From positions 1-58,015 of the forward strand of contig CAIXZH010000103.1 in the NCBI GenBank assembly GCA_903923905.1: a DNA stretch of 58,015 bases. The letters run 5' to 3'. Both the position numbers and the translations under genes were made by a program. Each line of letters opens with the position of its first letter. Position 1 is the stretch's first letter. The DNA comes from an uncultured Bacteroidia bacterium (GTDB lineage: Bacteria; Bacteroidota; Bacteroidia; Bacteroidales; Prolixibacteraceae). The notes beneath the pieces were generated by a model. That model was not told the origin of the DNA. It saw only the letters and a program-made list of their open reading frames with translations, and made no database searches. Shown here in pieces: positions 35,943 to 44,904 of the stretch.

Positions 35943-38903
35943 CTACTGAAATACAAGGGTAAATCCTCCCTTCAAATGTTCTCCCTTTTTAAATTCCGGC
36001 CTTGGTCCGGTAAAAAACCGGCATGATCCGGGACCGTTTAGTCCCGCAACCAGCAACCTGATTGGTCCGCCATCCACCCACGCCCTGACATTTTGAGACC
36101 CATCGGATTGAACCCGAATCTCCTGTCCATTTTCATTTTTTAGGGAGGCATATAGAATATGATCCTTGGTACTCCTGAAATCGTTGGTTCCAAGCCTGTT
36201 GGAATTATCTTTCCAATCACACGCCGGGATTTCACGCGGAGCTTCCACATATTTCCGGTTTACCGGAAGCGCGTCGGCAACCCCCTTTAACCGGTTGATA
36301 TCCCAGTCGGGGTAGGTGGTCCACAAACCTTTCCTCTCCCAGCTTAGCCGGTTAAATGATTCCGGCAGCGTAAACAGCAAGCCAAACTGGCGCAGCAGGT
36401 TTTTCCCCGTGAAACCGGTGAGAGCCACATAATCATAACCGATCGTTACCGTTCCGTTGGTATTAAAAATATAATCCTGGGTCCCTTCAAGCTTGTTTCT
36501 CTGGATTCCACTGAGGTTTACATGTATTGTTCCGTCAGACTTTTTCCGGCAAATGAGCGACACCATCCTAAAACTGCTGTCCGGTCTGTAAATTAAAGGT
36601 TGAATATCCTGAGTATAATTATTTGCAGCAACACCGGGTGCCCCCCCATCGTCGTCATTAAACGGAACCAGCATCATTTCACCTCCATTGGAAACAATTT
36701 CATCCCCTTTTGAAGTGAAGCATGAAATTGTCCCGTTAATTTTAGCCACCTTAAAGATTAATTTCCCGGTATCTATGACAAAGTTGTCTTTCTCTTCCGC
36801 AAGCTTCAGATTCACTTTCATTGCAGCAGCACTGAGATTTGCAGGTTTTCCCTTATGAATCAGTTCCTCCTGACAGATAAAACCTCGGGGATCATTAAAA
36901 ATAAGGAGGAGCGAATCAGCTTTCCCGGATTCTGAAAGATCTATATCAACTGATCCCCTGCTCAATGGGGCAAGCGATACCTGAACCGGAAAAAATCGGT
37001 TCCCAATCCTCGCTTCAATTTTAAGCTCACTCAGGTTTGTGAAATTGTACCTGTTTTCGAGATCGAGTCGTATTTTGTCGTTTACCGCTTTAGCCGTTTG
37101 AAGATTGGTGATGATTACGGGAGCATAGGATTTTTTCATTCCGGTATATTCGGGCTTTTCACGGCGCCATCCATCGATAGGTCCCCAGGGACCGTAGCCG
37201 CAGATTTTGTCCTTTGAAAGATGAAAAATGTCATCAACTCCCGACCAGATTGCTCCGCCCAGGCACGCAGGATGAAGATAAACTGAATCGACCATTTGTT
37301 TGAGCGTATTGGCATATGCATCCGAGCGGACTGAAGGATCGGTTTCAAGCTCCCTGCGGGCATAGCATTGAACGTGCATATATTCGCCGAAAAAGGTCGG
37401 GCGCAATTTCTCCTTGTCGGATTCCCGAGGACCGTTTAATTCGGGATAATGATAGTTGGCCAGGTCAGCGGTGCTCTTAGCGTTATTATAGTCCCCCCAG
37501 CACTGGTCATGAAATGAGGTAGGTCTTGAAGGATCGAGTTTTTTATCTTCTGCCAGCACTCTTTCCCACAAAGGACTCCAGCGGCTTTCATTTCCAAGCG
37601 ACCAGATAATTACCGATGGATGTTGTCTGCCAGAGAGAATATTTTCAAGATTGGCTCGTACCAAATAAGGCAAAAACTGCGGATCAAGATAATTCCAGGA
37701 TTTCCAGACAGGGCTAGCCCCATGATCGATCCAGCACAGGGAGGATTCGCTTTCGACAAACATCCCAAATTCGTCGCAGGCCTCTAAAAACTCTTCGGAC
37801 GGGGGATAGTGGGAAGTCCGGATATAATTGCAGTTTCCGACCCGAAACAGCTCCACATCCCTGCGGCAAAGCTCAGGCGTAAGACTTCTTCCCCGCAAAG
37901 GATGTACCTCATGGCGGTTTATACCCCTGAGTTTAATCGGATAATTATTTACAAAAAACCGATTCCCGCGCAATTCAATCTGCCGAAACCCTATTTTCTG
38001 GCTGATAGTCTGAAGAACTTTACCGCTATTTACCAGTGAAGTGGAGAGAAAGTATAAATTGGGATGTTCTGGATCCCACTTTTGGGGCGATTTTACAATA
38101 AAGGTGCTCTTAAGCGCGCTGATTGGTTTGTCAACAGGAACCTCGAATGTGTCTTGGTTCAGCGGGACAGAGTGGCCATTTCCATCGCGGAGCGTAAACT
38201 TCAGAAAGATTCCCGACACCGGATTATTGCCTATATCCACCTTCGTGGTCACATTCACCGAGGCATCGTGGTACTGAGCATCAAATTTCACAATCCACGA
38301 AAAATCGGTGATGTGATCAGGCGGAACGGTAAAAAGGGTTACTTTTCTCAGGATTCCACCGACCGGATGGGCCGCATACTGGGAGGTACAGGCTAAAAGA
38401 TCGGAAACTGTCTCACATTGAACATCCACCTCAAGGATATTTTCTCCGGTTTTGACTGCATCTGTGATGTCGAGTTCAAATGCGACAAAACTCCCTTCGT
38501 GTTCACCAACAGGCTTTCCATTAATCTTGACTCTTCCAAACGAACTGATCCCATCGAAGCGAATTTTTATTCGATTCCCTTCCCAATCTTTGGGAATTGC
38601 GAATGTTTTCCAATAAGCGCCGGTTTTACCTTTTGGAACTTTGAAGCCTTGCATTTCCCATTCACCGGGAACTTCTATCTCGCTGGCTTTAAGGATCTCT
38701 CCAGACTCAGGACTGAATTTCCAGGTACCATTCAGCGAAATTCTTGAATCTTTGACCCCGGAAACGGTTTCCGGAACCGGGGATAAAACCGGGAGATCAA
38801 AATGCATGGCGCTGATGACCTGCCGTAATGAATCTGAATTTTGGGCAATCAGTGTCCCTGAAATCATCAGGAGCGCAATGATGGGATAAAGTTTGGTTCG
38901 CAT
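35943..38903 (-). CDS. Beta-galactosidase-type glycoside hydrolase, GH2
   Basis: The start chosen is MRTKLYPIIA (38903), 6 codons into the open frame, which gives a signal peptide ending TLIAQ; length about 986 residues. Domain order is the LacZ type: sugar-binding jelly roll (ISLNGTWKF ... GSFVAFELDIT), Ig-like domain, TIM barrel with RGINRHEVHPLRG, SLGNESRW (E439 acid/base) and TFFGEYMH (E507 nucleophile), then Ig-like and small-chain-like domains (about 640-980). The enzyme should remove terminal beta-linked galactose with retention; other GH2 specificities (glucuronidase, arabinosidase) cannot be excluded. It is transcribed alone, with the next gene upstream (TolC) ending 334 bp away. It is probably periplasmic. 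Confidence 0.9.
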   Translation of the reverse strand: MRTKLYPIIALLMISGTLIAQNSDSLRQVISAMHFDLPVLSPVPETVSGVKDSRISLNGTWKFSPESGEILKASEIEVPGEWEMQGFKVPKGKTGAYWKTFAIPKDWEGNRIKIRFDGISSFGRVKINGKPVGEHEGSFVAFELDITDAVKTGENILEVDVQCETVSDLLACTSQYAAHPVGGILRKVTLFTVPPDHITDFSWIVKFDAQYHDASVNVTTKVDIGNNPVSGIFLKFTLRDGNGHSVPLNQDTFEVPVDKPISALKSTFIVKSPQKWDPEHPNLYFLSTSLVNSGKVLQTISQKIGFRQIELRGNRFFVNNYPIKLRGINRHEVHPLRGRSLTPELCRRDVELFRVGNCNYIRTSHYPPSEEFLEACDEFGMFVESESSLCWIDHGASPVWKSWNYLDPQFLPYLVRANLENILSGRQHPSVIIWSLGNESRWSPLWERVLAEDKKLDPSRPTSFHDQCWGDYNNAKSTADLANYHYPELNGPRESDKEKLRPTFFGEYMHVQCYARRELETDPSVRSDAYANTLKQMVDSVYLHPACLGGAIWSGVDDIFHLSKDKICGYGPWGPIDGWRREKPEYTGMKKSYAPVIITNLQTAKAVNDKIRLDLENRYNFTNLSELKIEARIGNRFFPVQVSLAPLSRGSVDIDLSESGKADSLLLIFNDPRGFICQEELIHKGKPANLSAAAMKVNLKLAEEKDNFVIDTGKLIFKVAKINGTISCFTSKGDEIVSNGGEMMLVPFNDDDGGAPGVAANNYTQDIQPLIYRPDSSFRMVSLICRKKSDGTIHVNLSGIQRNKLEGTQDYIFNTNGTVTIGYDYVALTGFTGKNLLRQFGLLFTLPESFNRLSWERKGLWTTYPDWDINRLKGVADALPVNRKYVEAPREIPACDWKDNSNRLGTNDFRSTKDHILYASLKNENGQEIRVQSDGSQNVRAWVDGGPIRLLVAGLNGPGSCRFFTGPRPEFKKGEHLKGGFTLVFQ

Positions 38904-39237
38904 AGTCGGAATAGGTAACATAAGAACAATATAATGTGGTAATTATTCACTCCTTATTTTTCCCATTACTTAACCGTTTAACTTTCTTTTCCTCAATTAT
39001 TTGGATAGAATTTTCTTTTTTAGGATTGCCGTAGGTATAAAGTATGGGTAGGAGATTAAAATCGCGTAAAATATTTCGTCCCGGATAGGAGGAAACCTTG
39101 CATATAATTCTATTTTACCCATATTTAATCCCTGATGGGATTGGAAATCTAATATTAAACAGCCGCTTAGGATTAATGCTGAAAATTACTTTATCCCATC
39201 AAGAGTTCCAAATCCTTTGCAAAGAGTATTATAATTT
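38904..39237. other. Intergenic region upstream of GH2
   Basis: 334 bp without a gene. It contains a hairpin-rich stretch (39073-39165) and AT-rich sequence that should include the GH2 promoter. No exact TAnnTTTG was seen on the minus strand. Confidence 0.5.
39073..39165. repeat. Hairpin-rich repeat, possible third relative
   Basis: AATCCC-TGAT-GGGATT at 39127-39142 and TTTCgTCC..GGAgGAAA near 39075-39096 are separated by about 45 bp. Spacing and style match the 28709/35264 repeat, but the sequence match is weak. Confidence 0.35.
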
Positions 39238-40560
39238 TCAATAAAGCCTTTCTCCGATTGCCGATTTAAGCTTATAAAGATTCACGGTATAATCGATTCT
39301 TGATTTAAGCAGCATAAGCCTGCTCTCAGATAATGCAGTAGAACCATCAAGCAATTCAAGGTTGGTAATGACACCGGCTGCAAAACTCGCCTTTGCCAGG
39401 ACATAGGCCTGAGTTGCCTGTTTGAGCTGCAATGCCGACTGATCCACCTTTTTCTGCGACGCCTTCAGACTTGCCTGGCTTTCAATTACTTCATCAATAA
39501 TATTTCTCCTGGAAATTTCAGTCTCGTCATCGCTCACCTGAATGGCAGATTTGGCTTCAATGAGTTTATATTTATTCCGCTTCCCGTCGAAAATGGGAAT
39601 AGCTAACCCAACACCCGCAGCGAAATTGGATCTTGCCTGAGCCATATAAGGGATATATCCGTTTTTTATTCCGCCGGACAGAAAGGCGTTGAAAACCGGG
39701 TTATTCAATGAGCCGGTAAGGCTGTATCGTAACGCTGCCAGTTTCGCCTTTTCGCGTGCCAGTTTCATCTCGTCACGGTTTTGTAAAGCGGTGGAAATAA
39801 GGGTGTCGCTCTGCAGATTAGGGAGGAAAAGATTCAATTCTGTTTTAACACGTTGAACTTTCGTTTCAGGTTTTCCCAGTAAAGAATTCAGATGACTCAC
39901 CTGAACCTGACGGGCTGTTTCAAGGTCTGTCCGTTGATTCTCAATCGCAGAAATCCGTACCTGTGTGGTTAAAATTTCATATTGTGTGGCTGAACCCGTC
40001 GCCTGTTTTTTCTGGACAAAAAGAAGGTGTTCGTTTAACGTATTAAGCTGTTCGTCTTTGATTTTAATCGCTTCCTGCAAATATTCAAGTGCAAAATAGT
40101 TGTTAATGGCAGCTTCCGAAAGTCTTTGTTTTACCTGCTCAATCGACTGTCGGGTCACTTCCTTGCCTTGTCTCTCAAGTGAAACATTTTTCGCGGTTTT
40201 GCCAAAATCGGTAATTGTCTGGTTCACATTAAATGCAGCATTATAGTTGTCCCTTGGCATCAGCTGAAAGTTCCCGAGACCCGGAAAATTGATTTCCGAG
40301 ATCGGTCCGATCCGGGTATAGGTCGATGCAAATTCGATATTAGGAAGCCCTCCGGACCGGGCTATCCCGATTTTGGCATCCGAAGTATTGAGTTCCTCTA
40401 ATGACTTTTTAATCATAGGATGGTTCTGAACCACATCCCGGATGATCGTAGTGAGTGATAATGAATCAGTGCCGAGAGGTTCACTTTTAAGTTGTCCGGC
40501 AGACAATATTCCTGCAAGAAGGAGCAGGGCGAACAAGTTCTTTTTTGTTTGAAATATCAT
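39238..40560 (-). CDS. TolC-family outer-membrane efflux protein
   Basis: 440 residues with a signal peptide (about 1-26). The OEP pattern is clear: LTTIIRDVVQNHPMIKKSLEEL at the start of the mature protein, long heptad-rich helices (about 115-210 and 310-410) and a repeated two-fold layout. TolC-type proteins form the trimeric outer-membrane exit duct of tripartite efflux pumps. The gene begins 4 bp after the EmrB-type transporter and is the last gene of the marR-emrA-emrB-tolC unit, so it likely serves that pump. The length is typical. Export substrates are not readable from sequence. Confidence 0.92.
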   Translation of the reverse strand: MIFQTKKNLFALLLLAGILSAGQLKSEPLGTDSLSLTTIIRDVVQNHPMIKKSLEELNTSDAKIGIARSGGLPNIEFASTYTRIGPISEINFPGLGNFQLMPRDNYNAAFNVNQTITDFGKTAKNVSLERQGKEVTRQSIEQVKQRLSEAAINNYFALEYLQEAIKIKDEQLNTLNEHLLFVQKKQATGSATQYEILTTQVRISAIENQRTDLETARQVQVSHLNSLLGKPETKVQRVKTELNLFLPNLQSDTLISTALQNRDEMKLAREKAKLAALRYSLTGSLNNPVFNAFLSGGIKNGYIPYMAQARSNFAAGVGLAIPIFDGKRNKYKLIEAKSAIQVSDDETEISRRNIIDEVIESQASLKASQKKVDQSALQLKQATQAYVLAKASFAAGVITNLELLDGSTALSESRLMLLKSRIDYTVNLYKLKSAIGERLY

Positions 40561-40564
40561 ATAT

Positions 40565-42175
40565 TCAAGCTTTTACAGGTGAATTCTTGTGTTTTGTTCT
40601 CATAATAATTACAGGGAAGAGCCCCAGGAAGGTAATTATGGCAGCCATCAGGAAATCGTCGTCGATCCCGGCGATGTAGGCCTGTTTGCTGACATGGGAG
40701 AGAATCATATATTTACTCTGCTGAGCAGCTGTCGCGAAATTACTTCCCATATGCTGTTGTGCGAATTGGGTTAAATGTGTCGCTACATTTTTAAACTCCT
40801 GCGATCCGGATTGAATGGCTGTGCCGAACATTTGGGTGTGAAAATTTATCCGTGTAGTTAGCATTGTAGCAAAAATAGCAACACCCATACTACCCCCTAA
40901 CTGACGAACGGTGTTGGAGATACCTGATGCCTGTGCCATCTTATCACGGGGAACTGTCAATAAGGCCAAATTACTTAAAGGAGTGAAGATTATTCCCATG
41001 GCAAATCCCCTGAGATAAAGCGAGGTCATCACAAAATTATGTTCGGTCAGATATGAAAGCTGGGAGTTCAGGGCAAAACTGATTCCTAAAACAATCACTC
41101 CCACAATTATAGGGAGTTTAGGACTTAATTTATCGGATACTCTTCCGGCAACCGGAGACATGAACCCCTGGATAATTCCAACCGGAAGGAATACGGATCC
41201 CGCCTGAACAGCAGTATATCCCATCGAATTTTGGAGGTAGAGCGGCAACAGAAAGGTACTTCCGAACATTCCCATACTGAAAATCAACATGACCAAATTA
41301 CTCATCCCAAAATTATAGTCTCCTAGAAGTCTTAAATCAATCAGCGGATTATCGGTTGTCAGTTCTTGCGTGACGAAAATGGCAAAGGCTAGAATCGAAA
41401 TGGCAAAACAAACCAATATGTAGGTGGCGCTCCATCCTGCAGAATTGCTGGCTGCACTCCCTTCCGAGAGGGCATAGAGCATCAGCGGGAGAAAAGTGAC
41501 CACCGAGAGAAATCCAATCAGGTCAAAGCTTCCGGCCCGCCGGTTTATATATTCCCGTTGGATCAGAATCGTAAAGACCATTGCTGCTATTCCAAACGGA
41601 ATGTTAACGTCAAAAATCAATTGCCAGGTGAAATTATCCACCAGATAACCACCGATCAGCGGCCCAAAAGAGACCGACGCTGCGGCAGATATCGCCCAGA
41701 AACCAAGCGCCATTCCCCGCTCCTTGGGTGGAAATTCCCGGGTGATAATGGCCATCCCCAGTGGCTGGATGGTTCCCGCGCCCAATCCCTGGATAATGCG
41801 GGAAATGATTAATGTATTTTCATCATTCGACATTCCGCAAAGCAACGATCCTATGGTGAACAGCAAAACGCCCATGAAATAGAGCCGTTTGTATCCGAAC
41901 CTGTCGGCCAGCCACCCTGATGTCGGGAGCATTACAGCCATCGAAAGCATATATGCAGTGACGACCCATTCAATTTTATCAATGCCTACCCCAAACGAAG
42001 CCATGATTTTTGGCAGCCCCACATTAACAATGGTGCTGTCAAGAACTGCCATAAAAGTACCGAGCATAATGTTCGCCAGCAGGAACCATTTGTAGTTGTC
42101 ATGCTGGGGGTGAAACCCAGAATCACGGTTACGCAGTTTCCTGCGCAATTTATGCGAGAGAGTAATTCGCGCCAT
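40565..42175 (-). CDS. emrB: DHA2-family MFS drug efflux transporter, EmrB/QacA type
   Basis: 536 residues with about 14 hydrophobic segments, as expected for the DHA2 (14-TM) drug:proton antiporter group. The first membrane segment includes MLGTFMAVLDSTIVNVGLP, the classic EmrB signature (LD.TIVNVALP), followed by motif A GWLADRFGYKR and motif C-like GPLIGGYL. In the inner membrane it would export hydrophobic compounds, working with the EmrA-type adaptor encoded 3 bp upstream and the TolC protein 4 bp downstream. The symbol is by family and context; the substrate is unknown. Confidence 0.92.
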   Translation of the reverse strand: MARITLSHKLRRKLRNRDSGFHPQHDNYKWFLLANIMLGTFMAVLDSTIVNVGLPKIMASFGVGIDKIEWVVTAYMLSMAVMLPTSGWLADRFGYKRLYFMGVLLFTIGSLLCGMSNDENTLIISRIIQGLGAGTIQPLGMAIITREFPPKERGMALGFWAISAAASVSFGPLIGGYLVDNFTWQLIFDVNIPFGIAAMVFTILIQREYINRRAGSFDLIGFLSVVTFLPLMLYALSEGSAASNSAGWSATYILVCFAISILAFAIFVTQELTTDNPLIDLRLLGDYNFGMSNLVMLIFSMGMFGSTFLLPLYLQNSMGYTAVQAGSVFLPVGIIQGFMSPVAGRVSDKLSPKLPIIVGVIVLGISFALNSQLSYLTEHNFVMTSLYLRGFAMGIIFTPLSNLALLTVPRDKMAQASGISNTVRQLGGSMGVAIFATMLTTRINFHTQMFGTAIQSGSQEFKNVATHLTQFAQQHMGSNFATAAQQSKYMILSHVSKQAYIAGIDDDFLMAAIITFLGLFPVIIMRTKHKNSPVKA

Positions 42176-42178
42176 TTA

Positions 42179-43183
42179 TTACCGGATAATTTTAACAATT
42201 GCTGACATCCCCGATAGAATTCGGAAAGCAGAAAGATTTTTTCCATCCTTCACACCCTCAATTGAGATTTTTAACTCTACCCGTTGTGTCACTTTAGTGA
42301 AGTTTCCTGAAGCATTGTTGGCCGGAATCAATGAAAATTCAGAAGCGGTATTAGAACCAAGTTCAATAATCTTCCCGGTAAAAGTAACTCCGGGATAGGT
42401 ATCCAGTGCGAAAATACAAGGCTGCCCAATATGCAGATTTTCCAGCTTTGTCTCTTCGAGAAAAACGCTGATCCATAGATTACTATTATTGACAATCGTA
42501 AATATTGACTGACCAGGCTGAGCAATATCTCCCGGCAACAGCCAACGTTTGCCTACCAAGCCATCGCTTGGGGCATACAGGCGGGTATTGTTGATTTGGG
42601 TCTCAATCACATTTATTTGAGCCATGGCACTTTCAACTGAAGTTTGTGTAGTTTTAATCAGGGTACTGGAAACCTTAGCCTGAGATTTATCGGCTTCAAG
42701 CTGAGCCTTGGCAGTTTCAAGGGCCTTTTTGGCATGATCATATTGTTCCTGCGTAATTACATCACTCCTGAACTGACTTTTTGCCCGGTCAAAATCTTCC
42801 TGGAGCTTGCTGATGGTAATATCCTGTACTTTGTTGTTCATCAAATCGTACTGATATTTTGCCTCTGCTTGTAAAACTGCAGCCTCAGCCTGAAGTTTAG
42901 CTGAAATTGCCTGATTCTTCTGAGCTACCAGATCGGTGCTGTCAATTAAAACAATCAGTTGCCCTCTCTTTACAGAATCCCCCTCTTTAGCAAATTCCTG
43001 GCTTATTCTTCCAAGAATCTTGGAACTAACGGCTACATTATCCGATTCCACATGAGCGTCATCGGTATTAATGTATTTGGAATAATCAATATACCAATAA
43101 ATGACACCGCCCAACAGAAGCACAATAATCAATATCAAGGGAATATATACTTTCCCGCTTTTTTCCTTCTTTACCTTTTCCAT
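42179..43183 (-). CDS. emrA: HlyD-family membrane fusion protein, EmrA type
   Basis: 334 residues. One N-terminal membrane helix (about 11-30, VYIPLILIIVLLLGGVIYW) is followed by the biotinyl-lipoyl half-motif TDDAHVESDNVAVSSKILG and GDSVKRGQLIVLID, a long coiled-coil hairpin (about 80-190), the second lipoyl half (LYAPSDGLVGKRWLLPGD) and a beta-barrel domain. This is the periplasmic adaptor that links an inner-membrane MFS pump to a TolC duct. It is placed directly before the EmrB-type gene (3-bp gap) and 60 bp after the MarR-type regulator. Confidence 0.92.
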   Translation of the reverse strand: MEKVKKEKSGKVYIPLILIIVLLLGGVIYWYIDYSKYINTDDAHVESDNVAVSSKILGRISQEFAKEGDSVKRGQLIVLIDSTDLVAQKNQAISAKLQAEAAVLQAEAKYQYDLMNNKVQDITISKLQEDFDRAKSQFRSDVITQEQYDHAKKALETAKAQLEADKSQAKVSSTLIKTTQTSVESAMAQINVIETQINNTRLYAPSDGLVGKRWLLPGDIAQPGQSIFTIVNNSNLWISVFLEETKLENLHIGQPCIFALDTYPGVTFTGKIIELGSNTASEFSLIPANNASGNFTKVTQRVELKISIEGVKDGKNLSAFRILSGMSAIVKIIR

Positions 43184-43243
43184 AAAATATTCTTTCTGTA
43201 TTGTTATTAACTCTTTATCTGTTTTTAAAGCTATCTAAATTCT

Positions 43244-43714
43244 CTATTTTCCGTGAGATGAAGTTTCCAGGTCAATTGTCAATACTGAGATCAGAATCTC
43301 CCTGAGCAATTGAGAGGCTGTAAGAAGTTGTTCCTGTTGAAGTCCACTTAGCAAAACCAATTTACTCTTCAGGGTCAGGCTTAAGGTCTCCTTAATCTCT
43401 TCAAAGTCAATTAACCCTTTATCTGTCAATGAGATATTAATAATTCGGCGATCTTTCGGATCATTTTGGCGAACCACATATCCCTCGTCAATAAGCTTGT
43501 CAACAATAACTGTAATATGAGGTTTTGGCATTGACAAACATTTGCCAATGTCTGACATCGAAAGCATTCCACGTCTTTTCAGACTCTCCATAACAAACAT
43601 TCCGCCTGGTGTAATGGAACTCTTTGTGCGCAAAGGCTTTGAAATACTCTTGTACAACAAGGGGTGAATAGCCATAAGATTTTCTGCAATAATATCCACT
43701 TTTAGTTTCGTCAT
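43244..43714 (-). CDS. MarR-family transcriptional regulator
   Basis: 156 residues with the MarR winged-helix layout: LSMSDIGKCLSMPKPHITVIVDKLIDEGYV is the recognition helix region (about 55-85), followed by the wing NDPKDRRIINISLTDKG (DxRxxxxxLT signature). MarR proteins bind as dimers and usually repress the operon they head until a ligand binds. It is the first gene of the efflux unit, so autoregulation and repression of emrA-emrB-tolC are likely. A -7 element (43743-43750) lies 29 nt upstream, overlapped by a GTTA..TAAC imperfect palindrome that could be the operator. Confidence 0.92.
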   Translation of the reverse strand: MTKLKVDIIAENLMAIHPLLYKSISKPLRTKSSITPGGMFVMESLKRRGMLSMSDIGKCLSMPKPHITVIVDKLIDEGYVVRQNDPKDRRIINISLTDKGLIDFEEIKETLSLTLKSKLVLLSGLQQEQLLTASQLLREILISVLTIDLETSSHGK

Positions 43715-43742
43715 CGGAAATATACATCTTTTATAATGGTTA

Positions 43743-43750
43743 CAAAAGTA
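43743..43750 (-). promoter_or_regulatory. Candidate -7 element for the marR-efflux operon
   Basis: On the minus strand it reads TACTTTTG (TAnnTTTG), 29 nt before the start codon. The surrounding GTTACAAAAGTATAAC is an imperfect palindrome, a plausible MarR operator. A second inverted repeat, GTTAA-n7-TTAAC, lies at 43782-43798. Confidence 0.4.
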
Positions 43751-43819
43751 TAACTATTACTTTACATGCTAAAATTCATTTGTTAATTTGTGGTTAACAT
43801 TTCAGGCAATTTCTAGATT

Positions 43820-44695
43820 TTAAACCCTTCTTTTCCTGTATTCCAAAGGAGACATCCCCATCACTTTCCGGAAAACACGTGAAAAATAAAATTGGTCATC
43901 AAAACCTGTTTCACGTGATACATCGGCAATTAGTAAACCGGAGTTATCGAGGAGTCGACATGCGCGTTGAATTTTTAACTGGATGAAATATTCGATTGGG
44001 GGATGACTGGTGCGGGACTGAAAAATTGCAGAATAATAGGATGGAGATAAGCCTGTTTGTGATGCAATATCACTCAGTTTCAACTTCCGGCCGAGATTCT
44101 CGAGCATAAAATTAATACTTTGGGCAACCGGATCATTTTCATCTGCCTGTTTCACTAATCTGAACTGGCTGACATGGGTGAATGAAGACAATAAATAATT
44201 AAGGCATAGGTTTATGTATTCTAGTGTTTCCATGCTAAAGCCCCGATCAAGATTCCTGAAAATCTCAGCAAAAAGGTCTATCCGGTCACCTATTCGCGAT
44301 GTTTTGCCCCGTTCTATAGCGATACTTTGACAAGCCGACCGGGTAAATAATCCCGCCTTCACTCCCGAAAAATGGATCCAGTAGATCGTCCATGGATTCT
44401 TTTCCCTGGAATGATAAGCATGCGCCATTCCGGCAGGAATTATGAAAAAATGATCTGGCATAATGGTGTGCCAGGTCTCTCCAGTCCGTATTTCTCCCTC
44501 ACCTTCAATACAATAAATCAGGATAAACTGAGAACTTCCCATGGAACGCTCCCGGAAATGATGGCGTGCCAGCGGATAATAGCCAATATCGGTGAGGTAC
44601 AAATCAGAAATCAATGGATTTCGCCTGACCAGACCTTCAATTTTCTCCGGAAGGACAAAACTGATTTGTCCCGGAAATCCATCCTCCTTCTTCAT
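43820..44695 (-). CDS. AraC-family transcriptional regulator
   Basis: 291 residues. The N-terminal half is a cupin-type sugar-sensing domain (GEGEIRTGETWHTIMPDHFF, IPAGMAHAYH, about 60-105). The C-terminal 95 residues carry two helix-turn-helix motifs: LSDIASQTGLSPSYYSAIF and IADVSRETGFDDQFYFSRVF, ending with the family-typical GMSPLEYRKRR. It is divergent (209 bp) from the sugar porter and galactosidase operon, which is the classical layout for an activator responding to a released sugar. It could in theory also affect the marR operon 105 bp downstream on the same strand, but that operon has its own promoter candidate. Confidence 0.93.
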   Translation of the reverse strand: MKKEDGFPGQISFVLPEKIEGLVRRNPLISDLYLTDIGYYPLARHHFRERSMGSSQFILIYCIEGEGEIRTGETWHTIMPDHFFIIPAGMAHAYHSREKNPWTIYWIHFSGVKAGLFTRSACQSIAIERGKTSRIGDRIDLFAEIFRNLDRGFSMETLEYINLCLNYLLSSFTHVSQFRLVKQADENDPVAQSINFMLENLGRKLKLSDIASQTGLSPSYYSAIFQSRTSHPPIEYFIQLKIQRACRLLDNSGLLIADVSRETGFDDQFYFSRVFRKVMGMSPLEYRKRRV

Positions 44696-44875
44696 TTAAT
44701 TCTAAATTCTTAGTTTAAATTATCATGGATTGTCTTTTAAAATCCAAAATAACCTAATTTTCAGGAATAAAATTTAAAATAATTGTGAGGGATAAAAATT
44801 AATATTTTGATTTACAAATAGTGATATAATCCATATTTTCATAAAATTGTTCATTTTAAATAGATTGTGTATGGC

Positions 44876-44883
44876 TAATTTTG
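44876..44883 (+). promoter_or_regulatory. Candidate promoter of the galactoside operon
   Basis: TAATTTTG (-7) at 44876-44883, with TTTT at 44854-44857 eighteen bases upstream as an imperfect -33 box. It lies 21 nt before the GTG start and in the AraC-divergent space. Confidence 0.45.
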
Positions 44884-44904
44884 CTTTAACTAAATCGGAC
44901 ACTT

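Noticed and set aside
35832-36026. 64-codon open frame overlapping the end of the GH2 gene
   Set aside because: It reads into the opposite strand of the GH2 coding region and shows no signal of its own.
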